Assembly (NCBI GenBank): GCA_964458605.1
Contig: CAYWLS010000007.1
Span: 62,001 to 126,000, forward strand
Origin: JBBSNV01 sp964458605
Lineage (GTDB): Bacteria; Pseudomonadota; Alphaproteobacteria; Reyranellales; JAQSWP01
Direction: 5' to 3'
DNA length: 64,000 nucleotides
Shown in pieces: positions 52,908-62,604 of this stretch; position 1 is the first letter of the stretch, and each line of letters opens with the position of its first letter. The position numbers and the translations under genes were made by a program. The notes under the pieces were generated by a model. It worked only from the letters and a program-made list of their open reading frames with translations, did not search any database and was not told where the DNA came from.

Positions 52908-54017
52908 TCACTCCGCCGCCTTTTTCTGCGGGAAAGCCTGCGGCCAGTTCTTGGGCTCGGCGCGGAAATAATTGGCCGGCAGCGCGGCGCTGGCGCCCAG
53001 CGTCTGGGCGGCGTGCCAGGCCCAGCGCGGATCGAGCAGCATGGCGCGGGCCAGCGCCACCATGTCGGCCTGGCCCGAAGCGACGATCTGCTCGGCCTGG
53101 TGCGGATCGGTGATCATGCCCACCGCCATGGTCGGGAGCTGCGCCTCGCGCCGCACCTTCTCGGCGAACGGCACCTGGTAGCCCGGCCCCAGCGCGATCT
53201 TCTGGCGCGGATCCAGTCCGCCCGAACTGACGTCGATATAGTCGCAACCCAGCGCCTTGAGCTTGCGCGCGAAGGCTACCGTCTCGTCCGGCGTCCAGCC
53301 GCCCTCGACCCAGTCGGTGGCCGAGACGCGCACGCCCATCGGCTTGTGCTGCGGCCAGGCGGCGCGAGCGGCGGCGAAGATCTCGAGCGGGAAGCGCATG
53401 CGGTTCTCGCTCGATCCGCCGTACTGGTCCTCGCGCCGATTGCTGATCGGCGACAGGAATTCGTGCAGCAGGTAGCCGTGCGCGCAATGCAGCTCGATCA
53501 GCTCGAAGCCCAGCCGCTCGGCGCGCTCGACCGCCTGCACGAAGCCCGCCTTGACGCGCGCCAGCCCGGCCGCGTCGAGCGCGGCGGGGGTGTGCCAGTC
53601 GGGGCCATAGGGCAGCGCCGAGGGTCCCTCGGCGGTCCAGGGATCCTCGCCCGGCTTGAGCGGCGCGTTGCCCTTCTTCGGCACATGGGTCGAGCCCTTG
53701 CGGCCGGCATGGCCGAGCTGGATGCCCATCCTGGTGACGCCGTACTGGCGGCAGAACTCGACCACGCGGCGCAGCGCGCGCTCGTTGGCGTCGCTGTAGA
53801 GGCCAAGGCAGCCATGGGTGATGCGCCCGGCGCGCGTCACGGCGGTCGCCTCGACGATCAGCAGCCCGGCGCCGCCCATGGCGAGCTGGGCCAGATGCGC
53901 CAGATGCCAGTCGGTGGCGCTGCCGTCCTCGGCCTCGTACTGGCACATCGGCGACACGACGATGCGGTTGGGCAGCTCCAGGCCGCGCAGCGCGAAGGGC
54001 GAAAACAGCTTGCTCAT
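52908..54017 (-). CDS. NADH:flavin oxidoreductase, old yellow enzyme (YqjM-like)
   Basis: A 369-residue FMN enzyme from ATG 54017. SPFALRGLELPNRIVVSPMCQYEAEDG is the YqjM-class N-terminus with the cysteine near the flavin. ELHCAHGYLLHEFLSPISNRR gives the HxxH substrate contacts and the family signature. It reduces alkenes of enones using NADPH. It is just downstream of nudC on the same strand. Confidence 0.9.
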   Translation of the reverse strand: MSKLFSPFALRGLELPNRIVVSPMCQYEAEDGSATDWHLAHLAQLAMGGAGLLIVEATAVTRAGRITHGCLGLYSDANERALRRVVEFCRQYGVTRMGIQLGHAGRKGSTHVPKKGNAPLKPGEDPWTAEGPSALPYGPDWHTPAALDAAGLARVKAGFVQAVERAERLGFELIELHCAHGYLLHEFLSPISNRREDQYGGSSENRMRFPLEIFAAARAAWPQHKPMGVRVSATDWVEGGWTPDETVAFARKLKALGCDYIDVSSGGLDPRQKIALGPGYQVPFAEKVRREAQLPTMAVGMITDPHQAEQIVASGQADMVALARAMLLDPRWAWHAAQTLGASAALPANYFRAEPKNWPQAFPQKKAAE

Positions 54018-54052
54018 GGGCCTATTACTCCATGGGAAACGGCGTGAGCGCC

Positions 54053-54955
54053 CTAGCCCTGCTCGAGCCAATCCTCGATCAGGCGGCGGGCGATGGAATC
54101 CTTGCGCGGCATGAAGAAGCCGGGACCGCGCGAAGGCGCGTCCTTGAGCTCGGCGCGGCTGAACCAGCTCGCGGTGTCGAGCTCGTCTTTGTTGACCGTG
54201 AAGTCCATCGACGGCGCGGTGGCGGTGAAGCCCAGCATCACCGAGGCGGGGAACGGCCAGGGCTGCGAGGAATGGTAGGTCACGTCGCTGACCTTGACCG
54301 CGACTTCCTCGAACACCTCGCGCGCCACGGCATCCTCGATGCTCTCGCCCGGCTCGACGAAGCCGGCCAGGGTCGAATGCATGCCGGGCGGGAAGTGCTT
54401 GCCGCGGCCCAGCAGCGCGTGATCGCCATGCGTCACCAGCATGATGACGGCCGGGTCGGTGCGCGGGAAATGCTGCGCCTTGCAGTCGGGGTTGGTGCAT
54501 TGCCGCTCGTGGCCGGCCTTGACCACCCGCGTGGGCGCGCCGCACTCGCCGCAGAAGCGATGCCGGCGATGCCAATAGGTCATGCCGCGGGCGTAAGCCA
54601 GCATGGCGCCGTCGCGGCCGAACAGCAGCGGCCCGACCTGGCGCAGATCGACGAATTCGCCCAGCTCCTCGAACGGGATGTCGATCTGGCTGACCTCGAT
54701 GGCGAAATGGGCGCGGCCCTCGATGAAGCCCAGCAAGGTCAGCTCCGCGCCGCTGCCGCGCAGGGCGCGAGCCATCATGCCGGAGATGAATACCGGCTTG
54801 GGCTCGCCGCCCGGCCGGATCAGGTTGCGTTCCAGGCGTACCGGCACGAACTGGGTGCCCGAGTCGCTCAGCAGCTCCTCGATCCAGGCTTCGTCTTCGC
54901 GGCGCAGGGTGGCGCGGTCGATCTCCGCGCCGGCGTAGGTGTTGGGTCTTTTCAT
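54053..54955 (-). CDS. nudC: NAD+ diphosphatase / RNA deNADding enzyme NudC
   Basis: A 300-residue enzyme from ATG 54955. It has a zinc ribbon (FCGECGAP, then CTNPDCK) and a Nudix box (GFVEPGESIEDAVAREVFEEVAV, interrupted here by the standard spacing GX5EX7REUXEEXGU). It hydrolyses NADH and removes NAD caps from RNA. A 35-base gap separates it from the OYE gene. Confidence 0.92.
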   Translation of the reverse strand: MKRPNTYAGAEIDRATLRREDEAWIEELLSDSGTQFVPVRLERNLIRPGGEPKPVFISGMMARALRGSGAELTLLGFIEGRAHFAIEVSQIDIPFEELGEFVDLRQVGPLLFGRDGAMLAYARGMTYWHRRHRFCGECGAPTRVVKAGHERQCTNPDCKAQHFPRTDPAVIMLVTHGDHALLGRGKHFPPGMHSTLAGFVEPGESIEDAVAREVFEEVAVKVSDVTYHSSQPWPFPASVMLGFTATAPSMDFTVNKDELDTASWFSRAELKDAPSRGPGFFMPRKDSIARRLIEDWLEQG

Positions 54956-55043
54956 TTTCGATAAATCGGTAGGCGGGAAAACTGGCACAAGCAGGCGGGC
55001 GATGCAACGCGAGCACCCCTGCCTCGATGCGGGGGCTGCTGTG

Positions 55044-56600
55044 TCACGGCGAGGGCGACCAGACCAGCCTGGCGCCGGGCGGCAGGGTCGGGGCAAAGCG
55101 TTGCAGCGCCGCCCTGATGCCGGGCAGGTCGGCCGGCCGCAAAGCGTAGATCGTCACGTCGCTGCCGGCGACGCTGACCCGCCGCCGCTCCAGCCGCAGC
55201 ACGGCAACCGCCTGCCAGGACGGCGGCACCGGCAACCAGCCGGCATAGACCGCAGCCAGTGCCGCGTCCTTGCCCTGCGCCTGCACCGTCTCGGCCGTCC
55301 AGGGTCCGTCGCGGCGCAGGCGGCGGATCCTCTCGGAACCCAGGCCGACGATGTCGACGATGCCGTAGGGGTTGCGATAGGCGCTCAGCCCGGCGTCGTT
55401 GACGATGGCCCGGCCGCGGGCGAAATCGACCAGCAGGCGGCGCATCTGGTATTGCTGCAGATAGATGTTGTTGGCGGCCAGCGGCGTGCCCAGCGCGGCG
55501 TGGACGGCATAGGGAAACAGGCCGACCAGCAGCGCCGCCCAGCCGATGGCGACCCAGCTTGCGCCGATCCGCCCTGTCAATTGGAGAGCGATGCCGCGGT
55601 GGATATAGGCCGCGACCGCCAGGCCGCAGGCCCAGGCATGGACATCGTAGCGCCCCAGCGAGCCGTGGCCACCCAGCGCAAATTGCGTCAGCAGCGCGAT
55701 CAGAGCCAGAACGATCAGCCCGCGTTCGCGCGCAGCCCGCCGCCTCGTCAGGTCGAAGAGCAGCAGCCCGACCAGCAGCAGCACCGGCAGGTCGGCGCGG
55801 CCGCGCACCAGTCCGTAGCCCAGATATTTCGCCAGGTTCCACAGCTCGCTGGCCCAGTCGCCGGCCTGGTCGAAGCCGGTCTTGGCCAGCAGCGATCCCG
55901 GCACCGCCGGCAGGCCGATCGATCGGCAGTAGAAACCGTAGCCGACCAGCGCCGCGGCGATGACCGCCCCGCCCAGCGCCGCCCAACGCCAGCGACCCCA
56001 CAGCGCCAGCAGCGCCAGGGCCGGCAGCGACACGGTCAGGCTCTCGTAGCGCAGCAGCGGGCCCAGCACGATGGCAGCCGGCAGCCACCAGCGCAGCCGG
56101 TTGCCGGCGGCCAGCTCGACCAAGCCGATCGCCACCGCCAGGCTGCAGTCGATTTGCAGGCCTGCCTCCATGCCGCTGAAGGCGAGGCCGATCTGGTTGA
56201 GCAGCGTCAAAACCAGCAGGGCCATGACCGCGGCAAGAGCGGCATGGGCGCCGTCCAGCACCAGACGGCCCAGCAAGTGGCGCCACAGCAGGAAGGAAAC
56301 GAGCAGCGCCGCCAGGTTCCATGCCAGCGGTTGGAACTGATGCAAGGCTGTGCCGGCCAGCGGCATCAGCAGCAGCGGATAGAGGATCGAGGAGGAAGGG
56401 CTGGCGGGCTCGCCGCTGACCAGGCCGAAATGGCCCTGCGCCAGTTCCTCGCTGAAGGCCAGGTGGATATAGGCGTCGTCGAGCGTGTAGGTGAAAATAC
56501 CGCCATTGAGCGCCAGGATCGCGACCAGCAACGCGATCCAGACCAGCCCCAGCGCCAGCAGCGGCCAGGATCGGTCGAAATGGGAGCGCAAGGGCGGCAT
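55044..56600 (-). CDS. Polytopic membrane protein, GT-C glycosyltransferase-like
   Basis: A 518-residue protein from ATG 56600 (a GTG at 56633 would add 11 residues). About ten hydrophobic helices occupy the first 370 residues; TYTLDDAYIHLAFSEELAQG just after TM1 is an acidic DD motif in the first periplasmic loop, as in GT-C enzymes that use lipid-phosphate sugars. The C-terminal third is soluble with IVDIVGLGSERI. Function is not established; polyprenyl-phosphate-dependent glycosylation is a guess. Confidence 0.6.
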   Translation of the reverse strand: MPPLRSHFDRSWPLLALGLVWIALLVAILALNGGIFTYTLDDAYIHLAFSEELAQGHFGLVSGEPASPSSSILYPLLLMPLAGTALHQFQPLAWNLAALLVSFLLWRHLLGRLVLDGAHAALAAVMALLVLTLLNQIGLAFSGMEAGLQIDCSLAVAIGLVELAAGNRLRWWLPAAIVLGPLLRYESLTVSLPALALLALWGRWRWAALGGAVIAAALVGYGFYCRSIGLPAVPGSLLAKTGFDQAGDWASELWNLAKYLGYGLVRGRADLPVLLLVGLLLFDLTRRRAARERGLIVLALIALLTQFALGGHGSLGRYDVHAWACGLAVAAYIHRGIALQLTGRIGASWVAIGWAALLVGLFPYAVHAALGTPLAANNIYLQQYQMRRLLVDFARGRAIVNDAGLSAYRNPYGIVDIVGLGSERIRRLRRDGPWTAETVQAQGKDAALAAVYAGWLPVPPSWQAVAVLRLERRRVSVAGSDVTIYALRPADLPGIRAALQRFAPTLPPGARLVWSPSP

Positions 56601-56727
56601 CGCGGCCAAGGATAGGGCGTCGCGTTGGGCCACGCCATGTGCATCGCCGCCATGCCGGTCCGATTTGCCCGGCGATTCAGCGTTCTAGCCTGTGCGTTGC
56701 TCGGTACGTCTTGGGCCAATAAGACCC

Positions 56728-56756
56728 TTGTCAGGGCCGGCCTGCCGCCCGATATT
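56728..56756 (+). promoter_or_regulatory. Candidate promoter of the SRP RNA gene
   Basis: TTGTCA (56728-56733) and GATATT (56751-56756) are 17 bases apart, with the RNA starting seven bases after the -10. Confidence 0.7.
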
Positions 56757-56762
56757 GGGCCT

Positions 56763-56856
56763 GGGAGATCGGCGCGGGCGTCGTGCTCGCCAACCCGGTC
56801 AGGTCCGGAAGGAAGCAGCCGTAACGAGATTCTCGGCGGGTCGCCGTCGGTCTCCC
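56763..56856 (+). ncRNA. ffs: Small signal recognition particle RNA (4.5S)
   Basis: The invariant core GGTCAGGTCCGGAAGGAAGC lies at about 56798-56817, with the GGAA tetraloop that binds Ffh. GGGAGA at the 5' end pairs with TCTCCC at the 3' end, giving a hairpin of about 94 bases. The gene sits between the GT-C-like gene and dnaX, its usual place in alphaproteobacteria. It guides ribosomes making membrane proteins to SecYEG. Confidence 0.93.
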
Positions 56857-56901
56857 ACCTCCATCCATCGCATTTTTCAGGGAAGGGGCCCCGCGCATTT
56901 C

Positions 56902-58764
56902 ATGACCGAAGCGCCCGCCCCGTACCGCGTTCTCGCCCGCAAATACCGTCCGACGAGTTTCTCCGGCCTGATCGGCCAGGAAGCGATGGTGCGCACGCTC
57001 AAGAACGCCATCGAGACCGGCCGGCTGGCGCATGCCTTCATGCTGACCGGCGTGCGCGGCGTGGGCAAGACCACGACCGCGCGCATCATCGCCCGGGCGC
57101 TGAACTGCATCGGTCCCGACGGCAAGGGCGGCCCCACGGTCGAGCCCTGCGGCGTGTGCGAGAACTGCGTCGCCATCGCCGAGGACCGCCATGTCGACGT
57201 GATCGAGATGGACGCCGCCTCCCGCACCGGCATCGGCGACATCCGCGAGATCATCGAGGGCGTGCGCTACAAGCCCGCCTCGGCGCGCTTCAAGGTCTAT
57301 ATCATCGACGAAGTGCACATGCTGTCCAACCAGGCCTTCAACGGCCTGCTCAAGACCCTGGAAGAGCCGCCGCCGCATGTGAAATTCATCTTCGCCACCA
57401 CCGAGATCCGCAAGGTGCCGGTGACGGTGCTGTCGCGCTGCCAACGCTTCGACCTGCGCCGCGTCGACACCACCACGCTCAGCGAGCATTTCACCAGGAT
57501 CGCCCAGGCCGAGAAGATCGAGATCGCGCCCGAGGCGCTGGCCATGATCGCGCGCGCCGCCGACGGCTCGGTGCGCGACGGCCTGTCGCTGCTGGACCAG
57601 GCCATTGCCCATGGCGGCGGCGTGGTCAGCGCCGACCAGGTGCGCGACATGCTGGGCCTGGCCGATCGCGGCCGGGTGTTCGACCTGTTCGACAGGCTGA
57701 TGCAGGGCGACATCGCCGCCGCGCTCGGCATGCTGGACGAGCTCTACAGCGCCGGCGCCGATCCGGGCGTGGTGATGCAGGACCTGCTCGACCTCACCCA
57801 TTGGCTGACGCGGCTGAAGCTGGTGCCCGATGCCGGCCAGACGGCGCTGACGCCCGAAGCCGAGCGGGTGCGCGGCAAGGCGATGGCCGACCGTCTCAGC
57901 ATGCCGGTGCTGGCGCGCGCCTGGCAGATGCTGCTGAAGGGCCTGCAGGAGACGCAGGCCGCGCCCTCGCCGATCCGCGCCGCCGAGATGGCGCTGGTGC
58001 GGCTGGCCTATGCCGCCGACCTGCCCAGCCCGGCCGATGCCATCCGCCAGGCCCAGGGCCACCAGGCCCAGGGCGCCGGACCGGCGCAACCGGCCGCACC
58101 ATCCGGCGGCAATGGCGGTGCTCGCGCCGCCGCGCCCGCGGCGTCCGCCGGCGTCAATGCCCGCGCCAGCGCCCGGGTGCCCGGGGGCAGCAGCCAGGGC
58201 GCGGCTTCGGGCGGTCCGGTCGCCAGCCTGGCGGCGGTGCAGAACGAGCCGGATGTGGTGGAGATGCCCGCGCCGGCGCCGCTGCCCACGCCCAAGGCTT
58301 TGCCGGCGGATTTCGAGGCGGTGGTCGGGCTGCTGGAAGAAAAGCGCGAGATGCTGCTGGCCAACCAGCTCATCAACAACGTCCATGCCGTGCGTTGCGA
58401 GCCGGGCCGGCTGGAGTTCCGTCCGGCCCAGGACGCGCCGCCCGACCTGGCCAACCGCCTGGGCGAGATGCTGGCGCGGCTGACCGGGCAGCGCTGGATG
58501 ATCTCGGTGTCGAGCGAACCGGGCCAGCCGACATTGGCCGAGCAGCGCCTGGCGCGCCAGGCGCGCAGCCGGGCGGCGGCGCAGAACCATCCGCTGGTGC
58601 AGAAGGTGCTGGAGGTGTTTCCCGGCGCCACCATCGAGCGGGTGCGCGACCTCAACGAAGCGGCGACGCCCGACAGCGTCGCCGATCCGGCGCTGGCCGA
58701 TTTGGCCTTCGACGACGGCCTGCCGGACGAGCTGGACCAGCCCCTGGGCGAGAACGATCTGTAA
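56902..58764 (+). CDS. dnaX: DNA polymerase III subunits gamma and tau
   Basis: A 620-residue clamp-loader ATPase from ATG 56902, 45 bases after ffs. Walker A GVRGVGKTT is at 50-58, the zinc module uses C69, C83, C86 and C89, Walker B ends IIDEVHML (134-141), and TVLSRCQRF is the SRC motif. After residue about 370 an Ala/Pro/Gly-rich linker leads to a C-terminal domain with NQLINNVHAVRCE. No A-rich slippery site for a gamma frameshift is evident. Confidence 0.95.
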   Translation: MTEAPAPYRVLARKYRPTSFSGLIGQEAMVRTLKNAIETGRLAHAFMLTGVRGVGKTTTARIIARALNCIGPDGKGGPTVEPCGVCENCVAIAEDRHVDVIEMDAASRTGIGDIREIIEGVRYKPASARFKVYIIDEVHMLSNQAFNGLLKTLEEPPPHVKFIFATTEIRKVPVTVLSRCQRFDLRRVDTTTLSEHFTRIAQAEKIEIAPEALAMIARAADGSVRDGLSLLDQAIAHGGGVVSADQVRDMLGLADRGRVFDLFDRLMQGDIAAALGMLDELYSAGADPGVVMQDLLDLTHWLTRLKLVPDAGQTALTPEAERVRGKAMADRLSMPVLARAWQMLLKGLQETQAAPSPIRAAEMALVRLAYAADLPSPADAIRQAQGHQAQGAGPAQPAAPSGGNGGARAAAPAASAGVNARASARVPGGSSQGAASGGPVASLAAVQNEPDVVEMPAPAPLPTPKALPADFEAVVGLLEEKREMLLANQLINNVHAVRCEPGRLEFRPAQDAPPDLANRLGEMLARLTGQRWMISVSSEPGQPTLAEQRLARQARSRAAAQNHPLVQKVLEVFPGATIERVRDLNEAATPDSVADPALADLAFDDGLPDELDQPLGENDL

Positions 58765-58775
58765 CGCGAAGCGAC

Positions 58776-59099
58776 ATGAACATTTTCGAGGTGATGAAAC
58801 AGGCGGGCCAGATGCAGGCCCGCATGCAGGAGCTGCAGGAGCGGGTGGCGCAGATCGAGGCCACCGGCAGTTCCGGCGGCGGCCTGGTCAGGATCACCGC
58901 CAACGGCAAGGGCCAGATCCAGGCCGTCAGCATCGATCCCTCGCTGCTGGAGCCCAAGGAACCGGGCGTGCTGGAAGACCTGATCCGCGCCGCCGCCAAC
59001 GAGGCGCGCGCCAAGGTCGAGGCGGCGATGCAGGAGGAGCTGGGCAAGCTCAGCGCCGGCATGAACCTGCCGCCCGGTTTCAAGCTGCCCGGCATGTGA
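58776..59099 (+). CDS. ebfC: YbaB/EbfC nucleoid-associated protein
   Basis: A 107-residue protein from ATG 58776. MKQAGQMQARMQELQERV is the typical helical start, and LVRITANGKGQIQAVSIDPSLL the central sheet. It binds DNA as a dimer and is linked to recombination repair. It lies between dnaX and recR, as usual. Confidence 0.93.
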   Translation: MNIFEVMKQAGQMQARMQELQERVAQIEATGSSGGGLVRITANGKGQIQAVSIDPSLLEPKEPGVLEDLIRAAANEARAKVEAAMQEELGKLSAGMNLPPGFKLPGM

Positions 59100-59162
59100 C
59101 GGCGCGTCGCCTCGCAGATCAGGCCACCCCTTGCTTGCCCGGATCGTGCTAACAACAGCGCC

Positions 59163-59756
59163 ATGAGCGGACCGGAAATCGATCGACTGATCCAGCTGCT
59201 GGCGCGCCTGCCGGGGCTGGGGCCGCGCTCGGCGCGGCGCGCCGCGCTGCAGTTGCTGAAGAAGCGCGAGACCCTGCTGCAGCCGCTGGCCGTGGCGCTC
59301 AACGAGGCCGCCGCCAAGGTGGTGGCCTGCTCGGTGTGCGGCAACCTCGACTCGCTCAACCCCTGCGCCATCTGCCGCGACCCCAAGCGCGATCCCTCGA
59401 CCATCTGCGTGGTCGAGGAGGTGGCCGATCTGTGGGCGCTGGAACGCACCAAGTTCTTTACCGGCCGCTACCACGTGCTGGGCGGCACCCTGTCGGCGCT
59501 GGACGGGGTGGGGCCGGAGGATCTCAACGTCGCCGCGCTGGTGGCGCGGGCGGGCGATCCGGCGGTCAAGGAAGTGATCGTCGCCACCAACGCCACGGTC
59601 GACGGCCAGACCACCGCGCATTACCTGACCGACCGGCTGGCCGATTGCGCGGTCTCCGTCACGCGCCTGGCCTATGGCGTGCCGGTGGGCGGCGAACTCG
59701 ATTATCTCGACGACGGCACGCTGGCCGCGGCGCTCAAGGCGCGCCGCGCGCTTTAG
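59163..59756 (+). CDS. recR: Recombination protein RecR
   Basis: A 197-residue protein. A helix-hairpin-helix (LPGLGPRSARRAA) is followed by a zinc finger with C56, C59, C68 and C71, then a Toprim domain (ICVVEEVADLWALE) and a Walker-like C-terminus. It acts with RecFO to load RecA at gaps. Confidence 0.95.
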   Translation: MSGPEIDRLIQLLARLPGLGPRSARRAALQLLKKRETLLQPLAVALNEAAAKVVACSVCGNLDSLNPCAICRDPKRDPSTICVVEEVADLWALERTKFFTGRYHVLGGTLSALDGVGPEDLNVAALVARAGDPAVKEVIVATNATVDGQTTAHYLTDRLADCAVSVTRLAYGVPVGGELDYLDDGTLAAALKARRAL

Positions 59757-59781
59757 GACCAAAGCGCGGGCTTCGGGCGGG

Positions 59782-60888
59782 CTACAGCAGCGGCGGCGTA
59801 GCGGGCGGCGTTACCTTGGCCGGCTCGCCGTCCTGCAATTCGACATCCTTGATCTTCTCGCCGCGGCTGCTGATCTTGCCGGCCGACACGACGATCTTGT
59901 CGATGTCGCCGGTGGCCTGGCCGAAATGCTTCTTCAGGCTGTCGACCCGATCGCTCAGCCGTTCGACGTCGCCCAGCAGCAGCCCGACCTCTTTCTGGAT
60001 CTGTCCCGCCTGCTCGCGCATCTTCACGTCCTTCAGCACGGCGCGCACCGTGTTCAAGGTCGCCATCAAGGTGGTGGGCGAGACGATATAGACGCGGGCG
60101 CGGTAGGAATCGTCGACCACGTCGAGGAAGTTGGTGTGCAACTCGGCATAGACCGCTTCCGACGGCAGGAACATCAGCGCCGATTCGGCGGTCTCGCCGG
60201 GGACGATGTATTTGCCGGCGATGTCGGCGATGTGCTTGCCGACGGCCTGGCGGAAGGCGCGGGCCGCGGCCACGCGCTGCGGCTCGTCGGCGGCGGCCTG
60301 CAGGGCGCGGAAGCTCTCGAGCGGGAACTTGGCGTCGATCGCGATCGGCCCCGGCGGGTTGGGCAGCTGCAGCATGCAGTCGGCGCGCGCGGCATTGCTC
60401 AGCGATACCTGGAAGGCATAGGCGCTGGGCGGCAGGATCGCCACCACCAGGTCGTTGAGCTGGACCTCGCCGAAGGCGCCGCGCGCCTGCTTGTTGCTCA
60501 GCACCTCCTGCAGCGACACGACCTGCGAGGAAAGCTGGCCCATGGTCTTCTGCGCCTCGTCGATGCGCGCCAGCCGCTCGCGCAGATCGGTCACCGTCTT
60601 GGTGGTCTCGGCCTGGCCCTTGTCCAGCCGCTCGCCGATCTGGGCCTGCAGCGCCCCCAGCCGTTCGTCCAGCGCGGTGCGCACATGACGTTCCTGGGCC
60701 TGCAGCCCCTCCAGCACGCGCTGGATGGTATCGATCTGCAGCTTTACCGCATGGTCGACCCGATCGCCGATTTCCCTGCCCTGGCCGGACCGGCCGCGCA
60801 GCGATATCACCACCGCGAACAGGGCGAAACCCATCAGCAGGACCAGCAGGATCAGCAGGATATCGGTGGTGGAGAAGGCGTCGGACAT
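59782..60888 (-). CDS. rmuC: DNA recombination protein RmuC
   Basis: A 368-residue protein from ATG 60888. One N-terminal membrane helix (ILLILLVLLMGFALFAVVI) is followed by a coiled coil (about 40-120) and the RmuC nuclease-like domain (GAFGEVQLNDLV, IDAKFPLESF, FLPSEAVYAEL). It is thought to limit inversions at short repeats. It is convergent with recR. Confidence 0.92.
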   Translation of the reverse strand: MSDAFSTTDILLILLVLLMGFALFAVVISLRGRSGQGREIGDRVDHAVKLQIDTIQRVLEGLQAQERHVRTALDERLGALQAQIGERLDKGQAETTKTVTDLRERLARIDEAQKTMGQLSSQVVSLQEVLSNKQARGAFGEVQLNDLVVAILPPSAYAFQVSLSNAARADCMLQLPNPPGPIAIDAKFPLESFRALQAAADEPQRVAAARAFRQAVGKHIADIAGKYIVPGETAESALMFLPSEAVYAELHTNFLDVVDDSYRARVYIVSPTTLMATLNTVRAVLKDVKMREQAGQIQKEVGLLLGDVERLSDRVDSLKKHFGQATGDIDKIVVSAGKISSRGEKIKDVELQDGEPAKVTPPATPPLL

Positions 60889-61021
60889 GGCTGGCCAGCC
60901 TAGCATGGCGGGCGGGCGCGCCGCAGTATTCGGACGGATCATGGCAGATTGCACCTGCCTTGACGCGGACCCGACGAAGCCTTAGCTAGAACCCATCTAA
61001 ACTGCGAGAACAGCGCTCACT

Positions 61022-61579
61022 ATGGCCATTCTGCCGATCCTGACGGCGCCCGATCCGCGGCTGAAGAAGATCTCCAAGCCGGTCGAGAAAGTCGACGACG
61101 AGATCCGCCGGCTGATGGACGACATGCTGCAGACCATGTACGAGGCGCCCGGCATCGGGCTGGCCGCGCCGCAGGTCGGCGTGCTCAAGCGCGTCATCGT
61201 GGTCGATATCGATCGCGAAGGCGCCCGGACCGGTCCGCTGGCGATGGCCAATCCGGAGATCGTCGACGTGTCCGACGAGGATGCCTCCTACGAGGAAGGC
61301 TGCCTGTCGGTGCCCGAGCACTATGCCGAGGTGCAACGGCCGGCCAAGGTCAAGATCCGCTATCTCGATCGCGACAACGAGATCCGCACGCTCGAGGCCG
61401 AGGGGTTGGTGGCGACCTGCCTGCAGCACGAGATCGACCATCTCGACGGCATCCTGTTCATCGACAAGATCTCGGCGCTGAAGCGCAACATGATCCTGCG
61501 CAAGCTGGTCAAGGCGCGCAAGGAAGCGGCGGTCGACGACGCCAAGGCGCCGGTGCCGGCGGCCAAGGCCAGCCTGTAG
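61022..61579 (+). CDS. def: Peptide deformylase
   Basis: A 185-residue metalloenzyme. The three motifs are GIGLAAPQ (44-51), EGCLS (92-96) and HEIDH (136-140); C94, H136 and H140 bind the metal and E137 is catalytic. It removes the formyl group from nascent proteins. A hairpin separates it from fmt. Confidence 0.95.
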   Translation: MAILPILTAPDPRLKKISKPVEKVDDEIRRLMDDMLQTMYEAPGIGLAAPQVGVLKRVIVVDIDREGARTGPLAMANPEIVDVSDEDASYEEGCLSVPEHYAEVQRPAKVKIRYLDRDNEIRTLEAEGLVATCLQHEIDHLDGILFIDKISALKRNMILRKLVKARKEAAVDDAKAPVPAAKASL

Positions 61580-61594
61580 CGCCCCATCCCCAGC

Positions 61595-61621
61595 GTCGCG
61601 GCGCCTCTCGCCTGCCGCGAC
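61595..61621 (+). other. Hairpin between def and fmt
   Basis: GTCGCGGC (61595-61602) and GCCGCGAC (61614-61621) form a perfect stem around an 11-base loop. The tail cgatttgct has only a short T-run, so it may be a weak terminator or an RNA-stability stem. Confidence 0.45.
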
Positions 61622-61647
61622 CGATTTGCTCTAAAGTCCGGCCCATC

Positions 61648-62604
61648 ATGCGTATCGCCTACATGGGCACTTCCGAATTCGCGGTGCCGGCGCTCCAGGC
61701 GCTGGCCGCCGCCGGCCACGACATCGCCGCCGTCTACACCCAGCCGCCGCGTCCGGCCGGCCGCGGCCAGGCCGAACGCCGCGCGCCGGTGCACGAGGCG
61801 GCGCTGGCGCTGGGCCTGCCGGTGCGCACGCCCGCCAGCCTGAAGGACGAGGCCGAGATCGAGGCCTTTCGCGCGCTCGATCTCGACGTCGCGGTGGTGG
61901 CTTCCTATGGCCATATCCTGCGCGCGCCGTTTCTCAAGGCGCCGGTGCTGGGCTGCGTCAACATCCATGCCTCCCTGCTGCCGCGGTGGCGCGGCGCGGC
62001 GCCGATCCAGCGCGCCATCCTGGCCGGCGACAAGCAGTCGGGCGTCACCATCATCCGCATGGACGAGGGGCTGGACACCGGCGCCATGCTGCTGGCCGAA
62101 GCGGTGCCGATCACCGGCGCCACCACCGCCGCCATGCTGCACGATCAACTGGCCGAACTGGGCGCGCGGCTGATCGTGGCGGCGCTCGACGGGCTGCTGC
62201 GCGGCAGCCTGACGCCGGTCGAGCAGCCGCAATCGGGCGCCACCTACGCCCACAAGCTGGGCAAGGACGAAGGCCGGCTCGACTGGCGCAAGCCGGCGGC
62301 CGAGCTGGAGCGGCAGGTGCGCGCCTTCGCGCCCTGGCCGGGCAGCTATTTCGAGATCGAGGGCGAGCGCATCAAGGTGCTGCAGGCGGCGCTGGCGCCG
62401 ATGACCGGCGCTCCTGTCGTGCCCGGCACCGTGTTGCATGGCCATGGCTTTGCGGTGGCTTGCGGCAGCGGCGCGTTGCGGCTGCTGCGGCTGCAGCGGC
62501 CTGGTCGCGCGGCGCTGGCCGAGGACGAGTTCCGCCGCGGCTTCGCCGTGCCGGCCGGCACGGTGCTGCCGGCGCCGGCGGTGGCCAGCCTGTCCAAGCG
62601 ATGA
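61648..62604 (+). CDS. fmt: Methionyl-tRNA formyltransferase
   Basis: A 318-residue enzyme. The N-terminal domain has the formyl-tetrahydrofolate site with NIHASLLPRWRGAAPIQRAI (Asn, His and Asp of the catalytic triad region) and GVTIIRMDEGLDTG; the C-terminal OB-like domain follows a linker. It formylates initiator Met-tRNA. It overlaps truA by four bases (ATGA). Confidence 0.95.
   Translation: MRIAYMGTSEFAVPALQALAAAGHDIAAVYTQPPRPAGRGQAERRAPVHEAALALGLPVRTPASLKDEAEIEAFRALDLDVAVVASYGHILRAPFLKAPVLGCVNIHASLLPRWRGAAPIQRAILAGDKQSGVTIIRMDEGLDTGAMLLAEAVPITGATTAAMLHDQLAELGARLIVAALDGLLRGSLTPVEQPQSGATYAHKLGKDEGRLDWRKPAAELERQVRAFAPWPGSYFEIEGERIKVLQAALAPMTGAPVVPGTVLHGHGFAVACGSGALRLLRLQRPGRAALAEDEFRRGFAVPAGTVLPAPAVASLSKR

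Noticed and set aside
56902..58764. Programmed frameshift in dnaX for a separate gamma subunit
   Set aside because: No A-rich slippery heptamer with a following stem could be seen.
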